Positions 1 to 9,949 of a stretch of DNA of 64,000 bases are shown one piece after another. The stretch is from Owenia fusiformis (lineage: Eukaryota > Annelida > Polychaeta > Sabellida > Oweniidae): positions 31,862,166-31,926,165 of the forward strand of contig CAIIXF020000011.1 of NCBI GenBank assembly GCA_903813345.2, read 5' to 3'. A program made the position numbers and the translations under genes. A model generated the notes under the pieces. That model saw nothing but the letters and a program-made list of their open reading frames with translations. It had not been told where the DNA came from and made no database searches. The first letter of the stretch is position 1. Every line of letters starts with the position of its first letter.

Positions 1-93
1 AGACTGCCTGAGGAACAACCTGGACCTGCCTATGCTGCCTATGGGGAAGCAACTCCACTGTATCCACACCTGGAGAAAGATACAAAACTCTAA
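1..93 (+). CDS. 3' end of an unidentified protein-coding gene (partial)
   Basis: Frame 1 is open from the first base of the window to a TAA at 91-93. It gives about 30 residues that end in ...LYPHLEKDTKL and are rich in Pro, Ala, Tyr and Glu. The codons are clearly more G+C rich than the A/T-rich sequence that follows at once, which is the usual contrast between a last exon and its 3' UTR. The rest of the gene lies to the left, so neither its domains nor its length can be judged. The tail looks like a hydrophilic cytoplasmic C-terminus, but that is only an impression. I do not recognise the family. A chance open frame of this length is possible, though the composition argues against it. Confidence 0.5.
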   Translation, partial: RLPEEQPGPAYAAYGEATPLYPHLEKDTKL

Positions 94-708
94 AACATTG
101 TGTTATAAATCGACTGTAATTAGCTCTATTGATTTATGTCGTTTTTAGTTTATTCAGTTTGATAATTTTTATTGTCAAATATCCCCTGTTATGCTTTCTA
201 ATGATATACATGTACGTCGAAGTAGAGAGATGTAATATATATCATATATCGAGGTATAATGGTACAATATGTTTTGCTGCATAGGGAAGTATAATAACCC
301 CGATGCTAGTAAGAAGTTACCAGTTTCAATTGATGATTTGCGATCACCGGATGGATTCTATCTTGTAGTGACGTCACAATTAGGCCACACTGCTGTAACT
401 TTTTGATTTTGAGAGATTATCTTCTGTATTTCGTACTTTATTAAATTTTGTTTCACGAAAGCGTTCGATTTGACTAGATCAACATTCATGCTAACCACAT
501 ACCAAGTCTAAGATCTTACTGACATGATTCAGATAGCGTTTAAGCGCCCCCCCCCATTTTGAAAAGACGGGGAGCACTTATTGGCATCGATGTTCAGTAT
601 GAGTTTCACCGAAACTTCACACATATAAAGATACACCCATGATCTAGTCAAATCGGCATACCTGGTAAATATCCTACCCATGGTTTTCATTAGAGGAACG
701 ATAATATT
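94..708. other. Probable 3' UTR and intergenic sequence
   Basis: AT-rich sequence without a convincing reading frame follows the stop codon at 91-93. A run of C at about 546-554 is the only distinctive word. No clear AATAAA signal was found, so the 3' end of the transcript is not placed. Confidence 0.4.
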
Positions 709-806
709 TAGGAGGCCCCAACAGGGGGCCTCCTATAGATTTTATAGATATTATTTATTATTCTTTATTATTATTATTAGACTCCAGATGTTAATCTGGA
801 GTCTAT
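709..806. repeat. Two perfect hairpins at the edge of a repeat block
   Basis: GGAGGCCCC and GGGGGCCTCC form one stem-loop at about 711-733. AGACTCCAGAT and ATCTGGAGTCT form a second at about 778-806. They are separated by an ATT-rich spacer. The word AATCTGGAGTCTG returns twice near 2189 and 2235, so this segment belongs to the same composite repeat as the sequence to its right. A related GGCCTCTGTA word lies near 3580 at the far edge of the block. Confidence 0.6.
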
Positions 807-839
807 TGTTTTTGCCAGTATTCTTATTATTCTTTCCAC

Positions 840-1800
840 GTTTTCTCGTTAACTAGAAAATATTGAGTCAAGACCTGTATATGGTCAATTCAGGTCCAGT
901 ATCTAGTTTCTCGGAAATTGGGTCAATTTTTTTATCTAAGTCAAAGGTCAAGAACTAGGTCAAATCTTACATTTTCAACCTTCTGTCTATTATCTTCGTC
1001 GTTATTTATCAAAACGTCTTCATCTTTCTCATTATGTAGCTTACAAACAGCCCTTTCATAAGTGTGCCATTCGTTTTTTGAATACTCTTACTGATTTTGA
1101 AATATGGCGTCCAGAAAGTAGGTCAAAATAACAAGTTCTCCAAATTTAACCTATGAGTTATAAATTAGGGGTAGAATGTTGTCAGGAATCCGAATCTGCA
1201 AACCAAATTTGAATATGACTACCGGTTCGAAAGTTATGGCGTTTTGAAATTTCGAGAAAAATCGATCTGATGATATCCTGATAGAAAGTCAAGAGTAGTG
1301 AAGAAAATATAGAAAAAATCATCCATCCTTCCTTCCTTTCCTGTCTGATCATATCCTTCCTATCTATCCTTCCTTCCTATCCTATCCTATCCTTTCCTTC
1401 CTATCCTATCCTTCCTTCCTATTCTATATCCTATCCTAGAACTGGGTCAAATCTTACATTTTCAACCTTCTGTCTATTATCTTCGTCGTTCTTAATCGAA
1501 ACGTCTTCATCTTTATTTCATCATGTAGCTTAGAAACAGCCCTTTCATAATGTGCCATCCGTTTTTTGATTACTCTTACCGATTTTGAAATATGGCGTCC
1601 TAAAAGTAAGTCAAAATAAAAAGTTCTCCAAATTTAACAAATGAGTTATGAATTAAGGGTAGAATTTTCTCAGAAATCCGAATCTGCAAATCAAATTTCG
1701 ATCCGACTTCCGGTTCAAAAGTTATAGCGTTTTGAAATTTCGAGAAAAAACGATCTGATGGTATCCTGATAAAAAGTCAAGAGTAGCGAAGAAAATGTTG
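840..1800. repeat. ~486-bp tandem duplication ending in pyrimidine tracts
   Basis: The segment beginning ACTAGGTCAAATCTTACATT near 954 recurs, slightly diverged, near 1440. It runs through the same landmarks (CTTCGTCGTT, ATATGGCGTCC, AAGTTCTCCAAATTTAAC, GTTTTGAAATTTCGAGAAAAA). Each copy ends in a CCTT/CCTAT-rich stretch, at about 1319-1435 and 1799-2130. No protein-coding signal is visible. Confidence 0.75.
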
Positions 1801-2135
1801 AAAAATCCATCCATCCTTCCTATCCTTCCTATCTATCTATCCTTCCTTCCTATCTATCCTTTCTTCATATATTTTCCTTCCTATCCTACCCTTCCTTCTT
1901 ATTTTATCCTATCCTTCTGTCCTATTCTATCCTATTCTATCCTATCGTCCCTTCCTATTCTATCCTATCCTTCCCATCTTATCCCATCTTATCATATCCT
2001 ATCCTTCCCATCTTATCCTATCCTTCCTATCCTTTCCTTCCTATCCTTCCTTGCTATTCTATCCTATCTTTCTTTCCTATTCTATCCTATCCTATCCCTC
2101 CTTCCTATTTCATCCATCCATCCATCCATCCATCC
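1799..2135. repeat. CCTT/CCTAT pyrimidine-rich microsatellite with a CATC run
   Basis: Long, almost pure pyrimidine tract of TCCTTCC, CTATCCTATCC and finally (CATC)n near 2110-2135. It produces open frames of Leu/Ile/Pro/Ser/Tyr that are artefacts of the repeat. The bottom strand is purine-rich and could adopt triplex (H-DNA) structure. Confidence 0.85.
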
Positions 2136-2185
2136 ATCTTTTTCTGGATGACTCAGCTTATTCTGGATGACTCGGCTTAAAAAAG

Positions 2186-2281
2186 TCTGAATCTGGAGTC
2201 TGAAATTGAACTTGTTCAATTTCCAAAGTCTAGTTGAATCTGGAGTCTGAAATTGAACTTGTTCAATTTCCAAAGTCTAGT
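2186..2281. repeat. Two tandem copies of a 46-bp unit
   Basis: The unit AATCTGGAGTCTG...CAAAGTCTAGTT occurs twice head to tail, almost identical. Each copy contains the inverted word GAACTTGTTC. Confidence 0.75.
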
Positions 2282-2389
2282 TATTTATTCTTCTCTGCAC
2301 TTTTTCTCCTACTTCTAAATAGATTTCAACTATCTACTATATGAACCTACTAGGGACTTAGGTTGAACTTACGGGGAAAGGAATTTTTA

Positions 2390-3565
2390 TCTAGGTCAAG
2401 GTCAAAGGTCAAAATTTAGGTCAAATCTAAGTTTTTTTCAAGTTTCTCAAATCCTGACACTACACTTCAATATTTTTGGCTGAATTTTTGCATACAGATA
2501 GATATTAGTATTCTATTAGTCTTAGCCTTTTGCCGTCTAGAGAAATTTTGCCTAGATCTTGAGATATTGAAGGTCAAAAAAAGGTCAAAAAACATCTTTT
2601 TTCAACTTGCTACAAATTGACCAAATCTTTTTTTAAAACTCATCTACAAGTTCGCAGGATTCCAAATCTGACCTTACTTTTGACCTTTGACCTTTAGTTG
2701 ACCTTCAGTGACCTCCGAAAGGTCAAAAAAGTTGATTTTTCAAATCAATTTTCTGGATTCAAATTTAGGTATGTACATTCACAAAAGACCGTCTGAGGTC
2801 TAAAAAAGTAAAATTTGCAAGGTCAAAGTCATCAAACGAAATCACAAACTGTGTTTTCTAAGTTTCTCAAAATTGGAGACTACAAATCAATTTTTTTTAG
2901 TGAAAGCCAGAATATATATTCCCTTAAAGGTTCTACACATATTAGCAATTGACTATTTATCAAAATTTTACTCCAGTTTTGAGATATTAGAACTCAAAAA
3001 CTGAAAAAATGTCAAATTTCGAAATTTTTCAAGGTCAAATTTCAACTTGCTCTAAATTGACCAAACTTTTTTTTAAAAAGCATCTACAAGATCTCAGGAA
3101 CTCAAATCTGACCTTAGTTTTGACCTATGACCTTGAGTTGACCTTCAGTGACCTTCGAAAGGATTAAAATTTAGATTTTTTCAATCACAAAAGATATACT
3201 GAGGTCTAAAAAAGTAAAATTTTCAAGGTCAAAGGTCAAGATCATCAAACAAGATCACAAACTGTGTTTTCTAAGTTTCCCAAAGTTTGTGACTACAAAT
3301 CAATATTTTTGAATTAAAGTCAGGATATATATTCCTCTAAAGGTTTTACACATATTAACAATTGATTATCTATTAAAATGCTGCACCAGTTCTGAGATAT
3401 TGGACCTCAAAAACTAAAAAGGTCTAATGTTGAAATTTTTCAAGGTCAAATTTCACATTGCTTCAAATTGACCAAACTTTTTTTTTAAATCATCTACAAG
3501 ATGCCTGGAGTTCATATATGACCTTATATTTAAGATTTGACCTTTGGCTGACCTTTAAATGTTCA
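2390..3565. repeat. ~410-430-bp tandem repeat rich in AGGTCA half-sites
   Basis: Blocks starting with a Thr/Leu-codon-like landmark (ACTTGCTACAAATTGACC and variants) recur near 2608, 3044 and 3453. The landmark GAGGTCTAAAAAAGTAAAAT recurs near 2795 and 3201. About 2.5 diverged copies are present. The unit is full of AGGTCA/TGACCT hexamers, including one-base-spaced direct repeats (DR1) at 2399-2411, 2681-2693, 3121-3133 and 3226-3238. Direct inspection shows no coding potential. Confidence 0.75.
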
Positions 3566-4861
3566 AAAAAGCCTACGGGGCCTCTGTAAGATTGCTCGCA
3601 ATCTTTAATTTTTGCGCAAAACTGCCACGTGTCCACCATTTCCTCTCTCCATCATATCTTATATCATTTTTATATGACGTCACACCATTAAGAAAAAATA
3701 CATGACAACAGTATCCATAAACAAAATACCTGAATTCTGATCGCAAAAGTTCAATTGAGAGAAACTTAACAAAAAAATAACAATACGATTTTCTATATAA
3801 ACCATAAACATACATGACATGTACTAGATAGTATGAACATGGTAGATGTGTAGTTTAAGGTTATATGATTATCAAATTACAAATAAAATATTTTACATTT
3901 ATTTCATGTTTGTTAATTGTATAACTTTTTAAAAGTAGATACAGTAACATTGTATATCAATCGAAATGATATCATTATACATGTTTACAAAAATGACCGC
4001 ACTATAGTAAACTAGAAATGAAAAAGGAGTAGATAAACATGTTACAGAAAATATGAAAGAGCAAAGAGTTAACATTGCAGAAAATATATTAGAACTACAA
4101 ATCAAGCATAAAGTCAATCAAATTTGTAATTAATATATCTGATTTGACCTGTGTAGGCCTCTCTGTACTAACCTTATTGTGTATATCAGATTTTAAAAAT
4201 GTCAATTTATTTCTAATTCAAATGTTAATGAACTTTACTGCTGAGCTGTATGAATTGTTAGATGTTTTGAGTTTGTTATACTGCATGTTTCAGGAATGTT
4301 TTTGTCCGTTGACATATTTTATCGTTGATTTAAAATGAATTTCCTTCTCTGATATACCAAATATCCCAAACATGATCTAACGTATAAAGAAACATTGTCT
4401 TATATCCACCTCACCCACCATTTAGGAGAATTTCACACAATCCAAGACCATAAAACCATTGTAAATGTCATTCATTCTATTACCATAACAATACATTTTA
4501 AGGAATAGTATGAAGCATTTTCCCATGCCATATCATAATCCCTTAAATTGAATTTAATAATCAAAATACCTTAAATGCTTTTTGATCATCTAAAGCATAT
4601 TTTTTTCGGTTTATAAGCTAAACAATCATGAACAGGAATTGAAATTGTTTTCCATTAGTAAAGGCTTTCTAGCTACTCAGCTGGTGCTGATACTACTGAT
4701 ACACTAGTCCTTTTGACATTTCAGTTCATTTATATCTATTGATTAATCTCATTGTAATTTAGCCCATTGTGAAAACTAGTACATTGCATTTACAAACTGT
4801 AAAGGAATTTAAACACCAAATTCCAATATCATAATTGCAATATCAGTTCAAAGGTTTTCTA
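3566..4861. other. Upstream region of the sulfotransferase-like gene; no gene seen
   Basis: AT-rich, with only short random frames. An AATATCAG word at about 4838-4852, eleven bases before the ATG, could be a splice acceptor for an upstream 5' UTR exon. I could not identify such an exon, nor a TATA box that clearly belongs to the gene. Confidence 0.35.
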
Positions 4862-5911
4862 ATGAAAAAGTACCAGATAATGCCATACAAAATGGCAGGT
4901 AAGGTACGTTTGTATATCTTAATGGCTGTAGTATTTGGATTGACGCTGTTTGACTTATTCATGATGCGAGAAGAAGCAAAAGCCTGTGATATGCCAAGAT
5001 TTGAAGATTTCGAAGATGAGCATCTCGCATACAAAAGAGACATAAAACTCTTAAAAAATAACTCACTTCATGAACAGGAGGACCTAGGAGAGGTGGATTC
5101 CTCTGAAAGGATATTTATAATGCCTGACCCACCCTCGGATAAAACACCACATTTGTCAAATGTCGTGATTATTGGGGCTACAAATTGTGGAACATTAACA
5201 TTGCGTCAGTTTCTCGGATTGAATCACCATATACAAATCACTGAACAACCAACTGTCTGTTACTTTAAGAAAAACTTCCAACAGAATGGAGATGAATGGT
5301 ACTTGGAACAAATGCCTTACAGTTCAGCGGAAGATATAGTTCTTGAATCATGTCCATATTATTTTTCAAGTAAAGAGGTTCCAGAAACTATGTACAAATT
5401 TAACCCAAACTTGAAACTTTTATTAATTGTTTGTGATCCTATACAGCGACTATTCTCACGATATACAGATATGAAACTTAACCAACGGATAAATGTCACA
5501 TTGGCCCAGTTCATATTAAATAAACACACCAACCAAGTGCAGCCATATCACTTTGAGGTACGCTATGGATTGTATGCAGAACATCTAAAAAAATTCCTCA
5601 ATGCTGGTTATAACCTAAGCCAAGTTCATGTTATTGATGGGGATAAATTTAAGGTTGATCCAGTTTCTGAACTAAAAAGAGTAGAAGATTTCCTTCATAT
5701 TGAAAATGTTATTAATAACAGTATGGTTTATTATGATGACATCAAGGGATATTTTTGCATGCTGAAATGGGGTCTGGAGGTATGCATGCCCAAAGGAAAA
5801 GGAAAGTTAAAAAGCAATGACAAGGAAACATTAAGCAAACTTTCAGAATTTTACAAAATGTCAAATGAACAATTTTTTGAATTGATTGGACAAAGATTTC
5901 CATGGAAATAA
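4862..5911 (+). CDS. Heparan sulfate 3-O-sulfotransferase-like protein, predicted catalytically dead
   Basis: An uninterrupted 349-residue frame starts at the first ATG (4862) and ends in TAA (5909-5911). It has the type II Golgi layout of HS3ST enzymes: a short basic N-terminus, one membrane span at about residues 15-35, an acidic stem to about 90, then a sulfotransferase domain that aligns end to end with HS3ST. Landmarks are VVIIGATNCGT (101-111), WYLEQMPYS (146-154), ESCPYYF (162-168), LLLIVCDPIQRLFSRYTD (186-203), VHVIDGDKF (255-263), a Cys pair at 299/308 with the family's eight-residue spacing, and FFELIGQRFPW at the end. The family transfers sulfate from PAPS to glucosamine of heparan sulfate. 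Here the PAPS-binding Lys of the KGGT loop is Asn108, the Arg of RDP is Cys191, the catalytic Glu aligns with Thr131 and the EKTP Lys with Ser163. The 3'-phosphate Ser (199) is kept. The frame and fold are intact, so I infer a pseudoenzyme. HS3ST assignment from memory of the family alignment is strong; loss of activity is inference. Confidence 0.85.
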   Translation: MKKYQIMPYKMAGKVRLYILMAVVFGLTLFDLFMMREEAKACDMPRFEDFEDEHLAYKRDIKLLKNNSLHEQEDLGEVDSSERIFIMPDPPSDKTPHLSNVVIIGATNCGTLTLRQFLGLNHHIQITEQPTVCYFKKNFQQNGDEWYLEQMPYSSAEDIVLESCPYYFSSKEVPETMYKFNPNLKLLLIVCDPIQRLFSRYTDMKLNQRINVTLAQFILNKHTNQVQPYHFEVRYGLYAEHLKKFLNAGYNLSQVHVIDGDKFKVDPVSELKRVEDFLHIENVINNSMVYYDDIKGYFCMLKWGLEVCMPKGKGKLKSNDKETLSKLSEFYKMSNEQFFELIGQRFPWK

Positions 5912-6122
5912 TATGAATGATGTCAGATGTTTATGAGAACTTGTGTTGTACAAATTGATTATTTCTGAAAAAGGTCAAAATTGGATAACTCTAAAGTCTA
6001 AATAAGGATATCCATTTATATATCATGTATTTAAACAAGGAGATCCATATATAATCCCACCCTAAGTGCTTTATATGATTGTATACTAGCATTGTATAAC
6101 TTCGGTATAAAACCAACACTCA
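5912..6122. other. 3' flank of the sulfotransferase-like gene
   Basis: AT-rich presumed 3' UTR and spacer of about 200 bases. No clear polyadenylation signal close to the stop codon was seen. Confidence 0.35.
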
Positions 6123-6188
6123 TCGTATACAACTCTTGAGAATGATATACAACTCCTGGATAGCGTATACAACTCCTGGGTAGCGTAT
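6123..6188. repeat. Three copies of a ~24-bp unit at the LINE 3' junction
   Basis: GTATACAACTC(C/T)TG(G/A) recurs three times with slightly varying spacers. It abuts the (TAA)n-like tail of the LINE fragment to its right. It may be part of the insertion site or a local slippage product. Confidence 0.65.
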
Positions 6189-7400
6189 TATTATTATTAT
6201 ATCTTTATTTCCCATTATTCATGGATCATTTTACAACGTAATTACAGGTTAATAAAGTGTATAAAAACTTTCAAACGAAGGTTGTTTTTGTTTTGTTTTT
6301 AAAAATGGTAGTTATTTACATCATTTATACATTTATGTTGAGCAGAAAGCTCTAACACCTTACATTATTATCGCTTTAATCTGGAAACGCTGGAACCAAT
6401 GAGATTCCGTTTACAAAAATCAATTTGTGTATTTGTGGCAAAATTTTACTTAATGCTGCTATTTTGTCGCTTGTGTCTTCATCAGCGTCGCGGGGGTCAC
6501 ATACTAAGTCGTGCATGGTCATACCTTTGCAGACAGCATCACAGCAGCATTGAAAGAGTAAATGATTTACTGTATCTTTAAATAAATTTCCGCATTTTTC
6601 ACATAAATGATTGGTTTCTTTGTCTTCAGGAAGTGCTACTAGTTTCGCTAGTGTGTAACAGTATTCTAATAGATGCGGATGTTTTTGACCAGTAGTCCAT
6701 GTGATATTGTTAGATAATTCGACTTTGGTCAACCTTAGAGTGCTGATGCTAGCTTCAACTTGTATTTGAACGTTATTTTTACAAATCAATTTCCATAGTT
6801 TTGTTGGGGGAAAGTACCCGTCATCTAAAAATCTTTCTAAGTATTCATTTAGACTGTACTTCTGAAGTATGTTTTGGATGTCTGGTATAAAACCTTTTTG
6901 TTTATGGGAAGCATTTTCTGTTCTGCATAGATGTGCACGAAATAAGAAAATGTTCTTTGTAACAGTGTTGCCCATGTTGCAGATTCGCCCAAGTAAAGAT
7001 AATTTTTTTAATTCAATAATTTGAAGAATGTCTTTACAGTTTAAAAGTCCAAGCACAATATCAGTCTTCGTGCATCTGTATAGGCCTTGCAAGCGCTTGA
7101 GGATAAATCGGTAGGCCCGTTGTAATATTAGGCACTGGGAGGTTGTTAATTCATTCCACAGTTCGCAACCATGTAAGGCGGAAGGGATGCAAATAGTGTT
7201 AATGAGCTTCAAGCCAGTTAGAGGATTTAGACCTTTCGGGTGAACGCCAACTCCAACGAGCGAAGCGAAAGTTGTTTTCAAGGATGAAGCAGCTTTGTCT
7301 ATGGCCTTGTTCAGACTGAGATTTGAATCATATATGTTTCCAAGATGTTTGAGTGAGGATACTTCAATTATTTCTCCATCAGATGACATCCATTTATGTT
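6188..7400 (-). mobile_element. 5'-truncated non-LTR retrotransposon (LINE)
   Basis: The minus strand carries the C-terminal part of a reverse-transcriptase ORF, a ~185-bp 3' UTR, and a terminal run of ATA/TAA triplets at about 6188-6200, next to GGGAAATAAAG. Such simple 3' tails are typical of several LINE clades (CR1/L2-like, RTE-like). The RT catalytic core, the endonuclease and any first ORF are missing. A stop codon lies just upstream of the open frame near 7400, so the copy is 5' truncated as usual for target-primed reverse transcription. No target-site duplication could be defined. Confidence 0.8.
6376..7389 (-). pseudogene. LINE reverse-transcriptase C-terminal fragment
   Basis: An open frame of 337 codons with no internal stop. 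It begins in the connector just after the RT palm: SLKHLGNIYDSNLSLNKAID matches the usual YLGx...D...L...I motif that follows RT domains. A thumb-like region with CIPSALHGCELW (about residues 67-78) follows. Near the C-terminus lies a CEKCGNLFKDTVNHLLFQC zinc-knuckle-like motif, Cys-x2-Cys...His...Cys, of the sort found downstream of RT in CR1/L2/Jockey-type elements. The YxDD active site is absent, so the fragment cannot polymerise. The intact frame over 1 kb suggests a fairly young insertion. The ATG is fortuitous. Clade assignment is not possible by eye. Confidence 0.8.
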
Positions 7401-7765
7401 TTATTCACTCGTTCCCTTCAGTCACTCGTGAATATATCATATACTCACTTGAGTATAAACACGATATACAGAATCAACCGTTATATAACCTCATAATATC
7501 TATCTAGGATGTGTATATATTTAAATGACAATGGCCAAAGATGGCAAAGAATTCAGTGGGTTTAAAGAAATGCTTAAACATGTAAACATAGCTTCAAAAA
7601 TCTCCCAAAATGATAAATTCAATGAAAATATGCAAAACCAGTTAATAAATAATTATGAAGAGAAAATGTGATATTTATTTAATTCATTTTTGATGTACAC
7701 AGCAATATTTACACACACATGAATTGGACTGGATTCTTGTTAGACATACATCATTGTCCTAACAT
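7401..7765. other. Spacer, no feature recognised
   Basis: AT-rich sequence between the LINE and the first copy of the GGCTGGTATC element. Nothing specific is seen. Confidence 0.3.
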
Positions 7766-7960
7766 CACAGGCTGGTATCGAAAAATTTGTCCGTTGTGAC
7801 AGAGCGTGTTATTTTGCATAGAAACATGAGGAAATCCACGCAATTTATTTTCTACTCATGTTTCGCTATATCAAAGAAAATTACCTACTCCATGCAATGG
7901 ATATATCATTTGCGGGTAACCTTAACTTCTGTTAACACAGTTGAAGTAAAAGCTATTGAA
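7766..7960 (+). mobile_element. One arm of a CACAGGCTGGTATC-type MITE
   Basis: The sequence CACAGGCTGGTATCGAAAAA and about 190 bases after it match the left arm of the complete element at 9591-9945. Shared words are GTCCGNTGTGA, GCATAGAAACA, CTACTCCATGCAATG and ATTTGCGGGTAACCTTAACTTC. A further copy of the TGTCCGCTGTGACGGAGC word lies at about 8117-8135. The matching right end was not found, so this copy is incomplete. Confidence 0.65.
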
Positions 7961-9590
7961 ATCGGCGCCAGAGTATCATACTCCAAAATATACCATTTGT
8001 TTTATTTCTATTAAAATGTACATTATAGTGACACAATGATAATATTTACATATGTTTTCAGCATAACTCTGAAGGTATTAATGAGATATTGATAAAATAA
8101 AGTTTAAATTTTTTGTCCGCTGTGACGGAGCAGTTTCAAATCTGAGTACGTTATGAATTCAAGATTTATAATAATATATCTTTTACAACTACACTGTGGA
8201 GGAGCGAACCTGTCAAATCTCTTTCGTAAAGTATTCTGAAAAATGAAATGTAATAAAAGTACACAATTCAAATTTTGAGATGTATACTAGTATATGACCA
8301 CTCTTTAAGCTTTTTCTCAGTTTGTACTGCAATCCAATTTCCCTCTATAGTCCCTCTATAGTCGTACCAAAAGGTAAGTGGTATACGAAAATGCAAAATT
8401 TAATTTTAAGATTGTTCTTTATTTGAATAAGAGTTAGGGTTATCTGATGCAAATACAGTAAGCAAAACATATGACTGAAACAAAAGGTTGGTGTCACTTT
8501 TTGTGTAAGATCCAGTTTTGCCAGCAAAGGAATAGACGAAACATTTTGTAATGCTCATAAATGTGCATCTACAATGCAGGTGAGCTAGTCATCTGAAACT
8601 TCTTGTGGAGTTGCAAAATGGAGTGTAGTTTTGATGTGCGAAAAACACCAGAAAAACTGACACATACTCTTAACATGAGAATAAAGATAAAAGACTTTAC
8701 AAGAAAAAAGATTACGTGTACATTCATAGATGGCAACATATGCTAATAATATGTAATATAAATTATACACTTGTTATATCTACAAGCCTATAGGATATAG
8801 GATTGTATATCATTAGTTTATCCGTCTATCCATCAGTCCATTTTCTGTTCATCCTTCTGTTTGCAGTAGCATCATCCGTTTTTTATTCATGAAAACTGCC
8901 ATTTATCAGGATCATTGCTCGTGTCCATTTTATGGAAGTATATGCTGATAGTTTACACCATTGGTCCTGACTCCCACTTTAGTTCATTTTGGAGAAATCA
9001 GATTTGGCACCATGTACGCTCACAAAATATTGCCATATTTTAATAGATTAGATGGTCTGATACAAATTATATAAACTGGAATTCGGAAAATAAAATTCAT
9101 TGTATGCTTAGCAGAAGTACCAGAAACTGAAATTCTCACATCAGCAGTGCAAGTCAGCAATATCAACATTTTCTGTGATCTGGAGTATGAAACGTGTCTA
9201 TGAAAGATGTTATTTTGATCATGGCTCTTCTTTAATGATGCATATTGTCCAGAATGAGTTCCTAGACTTTAACATGATTGAATTGAAAACAGTTGATTAA
9301 AGTGATTCAATGTGGCATGATTGATTGCAACCTTGCATGTTTTCTCAGAGAAGACATATATCCAACATGGTAGTTTGGTGCTCAGACTAATTTTGAATGA
9401 GGAAATACATGTTTGTAGGAACTTGGGCTTTCACGCGTCTCTTCAAAGACTATGGCAGAAAGTTGTGAGACAATGAAAACTCCGAATATGCATTGTAATC
9501 TTGAATATATTTGTAACTTATGCACACTCCCAATAAAACCTGTACAACAGAACACATCTTTAATTTGAACACCTTTAATATATAAATGAA
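7961..9590. other. Intergenic stretch without a recognised gene
   Basis: AT-rich with only short random frames on both strands. A 14-bp CCCTCTATAGT duplication lies near 8341. No splice-bounded coding segment was found. Confidence 0.35.
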
Positions 9591-9945
9591 TACAGGCTGG
9601 TATCGAAAAATTTGTCCGCTGTGATGGAGCTTGCTATTTTGCATAGAAACACTAAGAAACTCACACAATTTATTTTTTTACTCATATGTTTTGCAATACC
9701 AGAGAAAATTTCTTACTCCATGCAATGCATATATCGTTTTCAATAGCTTTTGCGATTAGCGTTGTTGGACTTCAAACAGAAGTTAAAGTTACCCGCAAAT
9801 GATATACCCATTACATGGAGTAGGTAATTTTCTTTGATATAGCCAAACATATGAGTAAAAAAATAAATTGTGTGGATTTCCTAGTGTTTCTATGCAAAAT
9901 AGCACGCTCCGTCACAGCGGACACATTTTTTGATACCAGCCTGTG
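9591..9945. mobile_element. Complete palindromic MITE (GGCTGGTATC family)
   Basis: CAGGCTGGTATCGAAAAATT at the left and its complement AATTTTTTGATACCAGCCTG-like end at the right bound a ~350-bp element. Both halves are inverted copies of each other over roughly 165 bases (GTCCGCTGTGA...TCACAGCGGAC; GCATAGAAACACTA...TAGTGTTTCTATGC). Flanking ATGAA/ATGAATA is repeated on both sides, consistent with a target duplication of 5-7 bp. It has no coding capacity. The right end abuts the tail side of a SINE. Confidence 0.8.
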
Positions 9946-9949
9946 ATGA

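Noticed and set aside
1795-2151. 118-codon + strand frame rich in Leu/Ile/Pro/Ser/Tyr
   Set aside because: It is a translation of the CCTT/CCTAT microsatellite. Composition and periodicity explain it fully.
3573-3815. 80-codon minus frame upstream of the sulfotransferase-like gene
   Set aside because: Low-complexity Tyr/Phe-rich random frame with no splice or domain support.
4835-4861. Nine extra in-frame codons before the sulfotransferase-like ATG
   Set aside because: They begin with TTG, not ATG. The first ATG at 4862 gives the normal type II N-terminus just before the membrane span.
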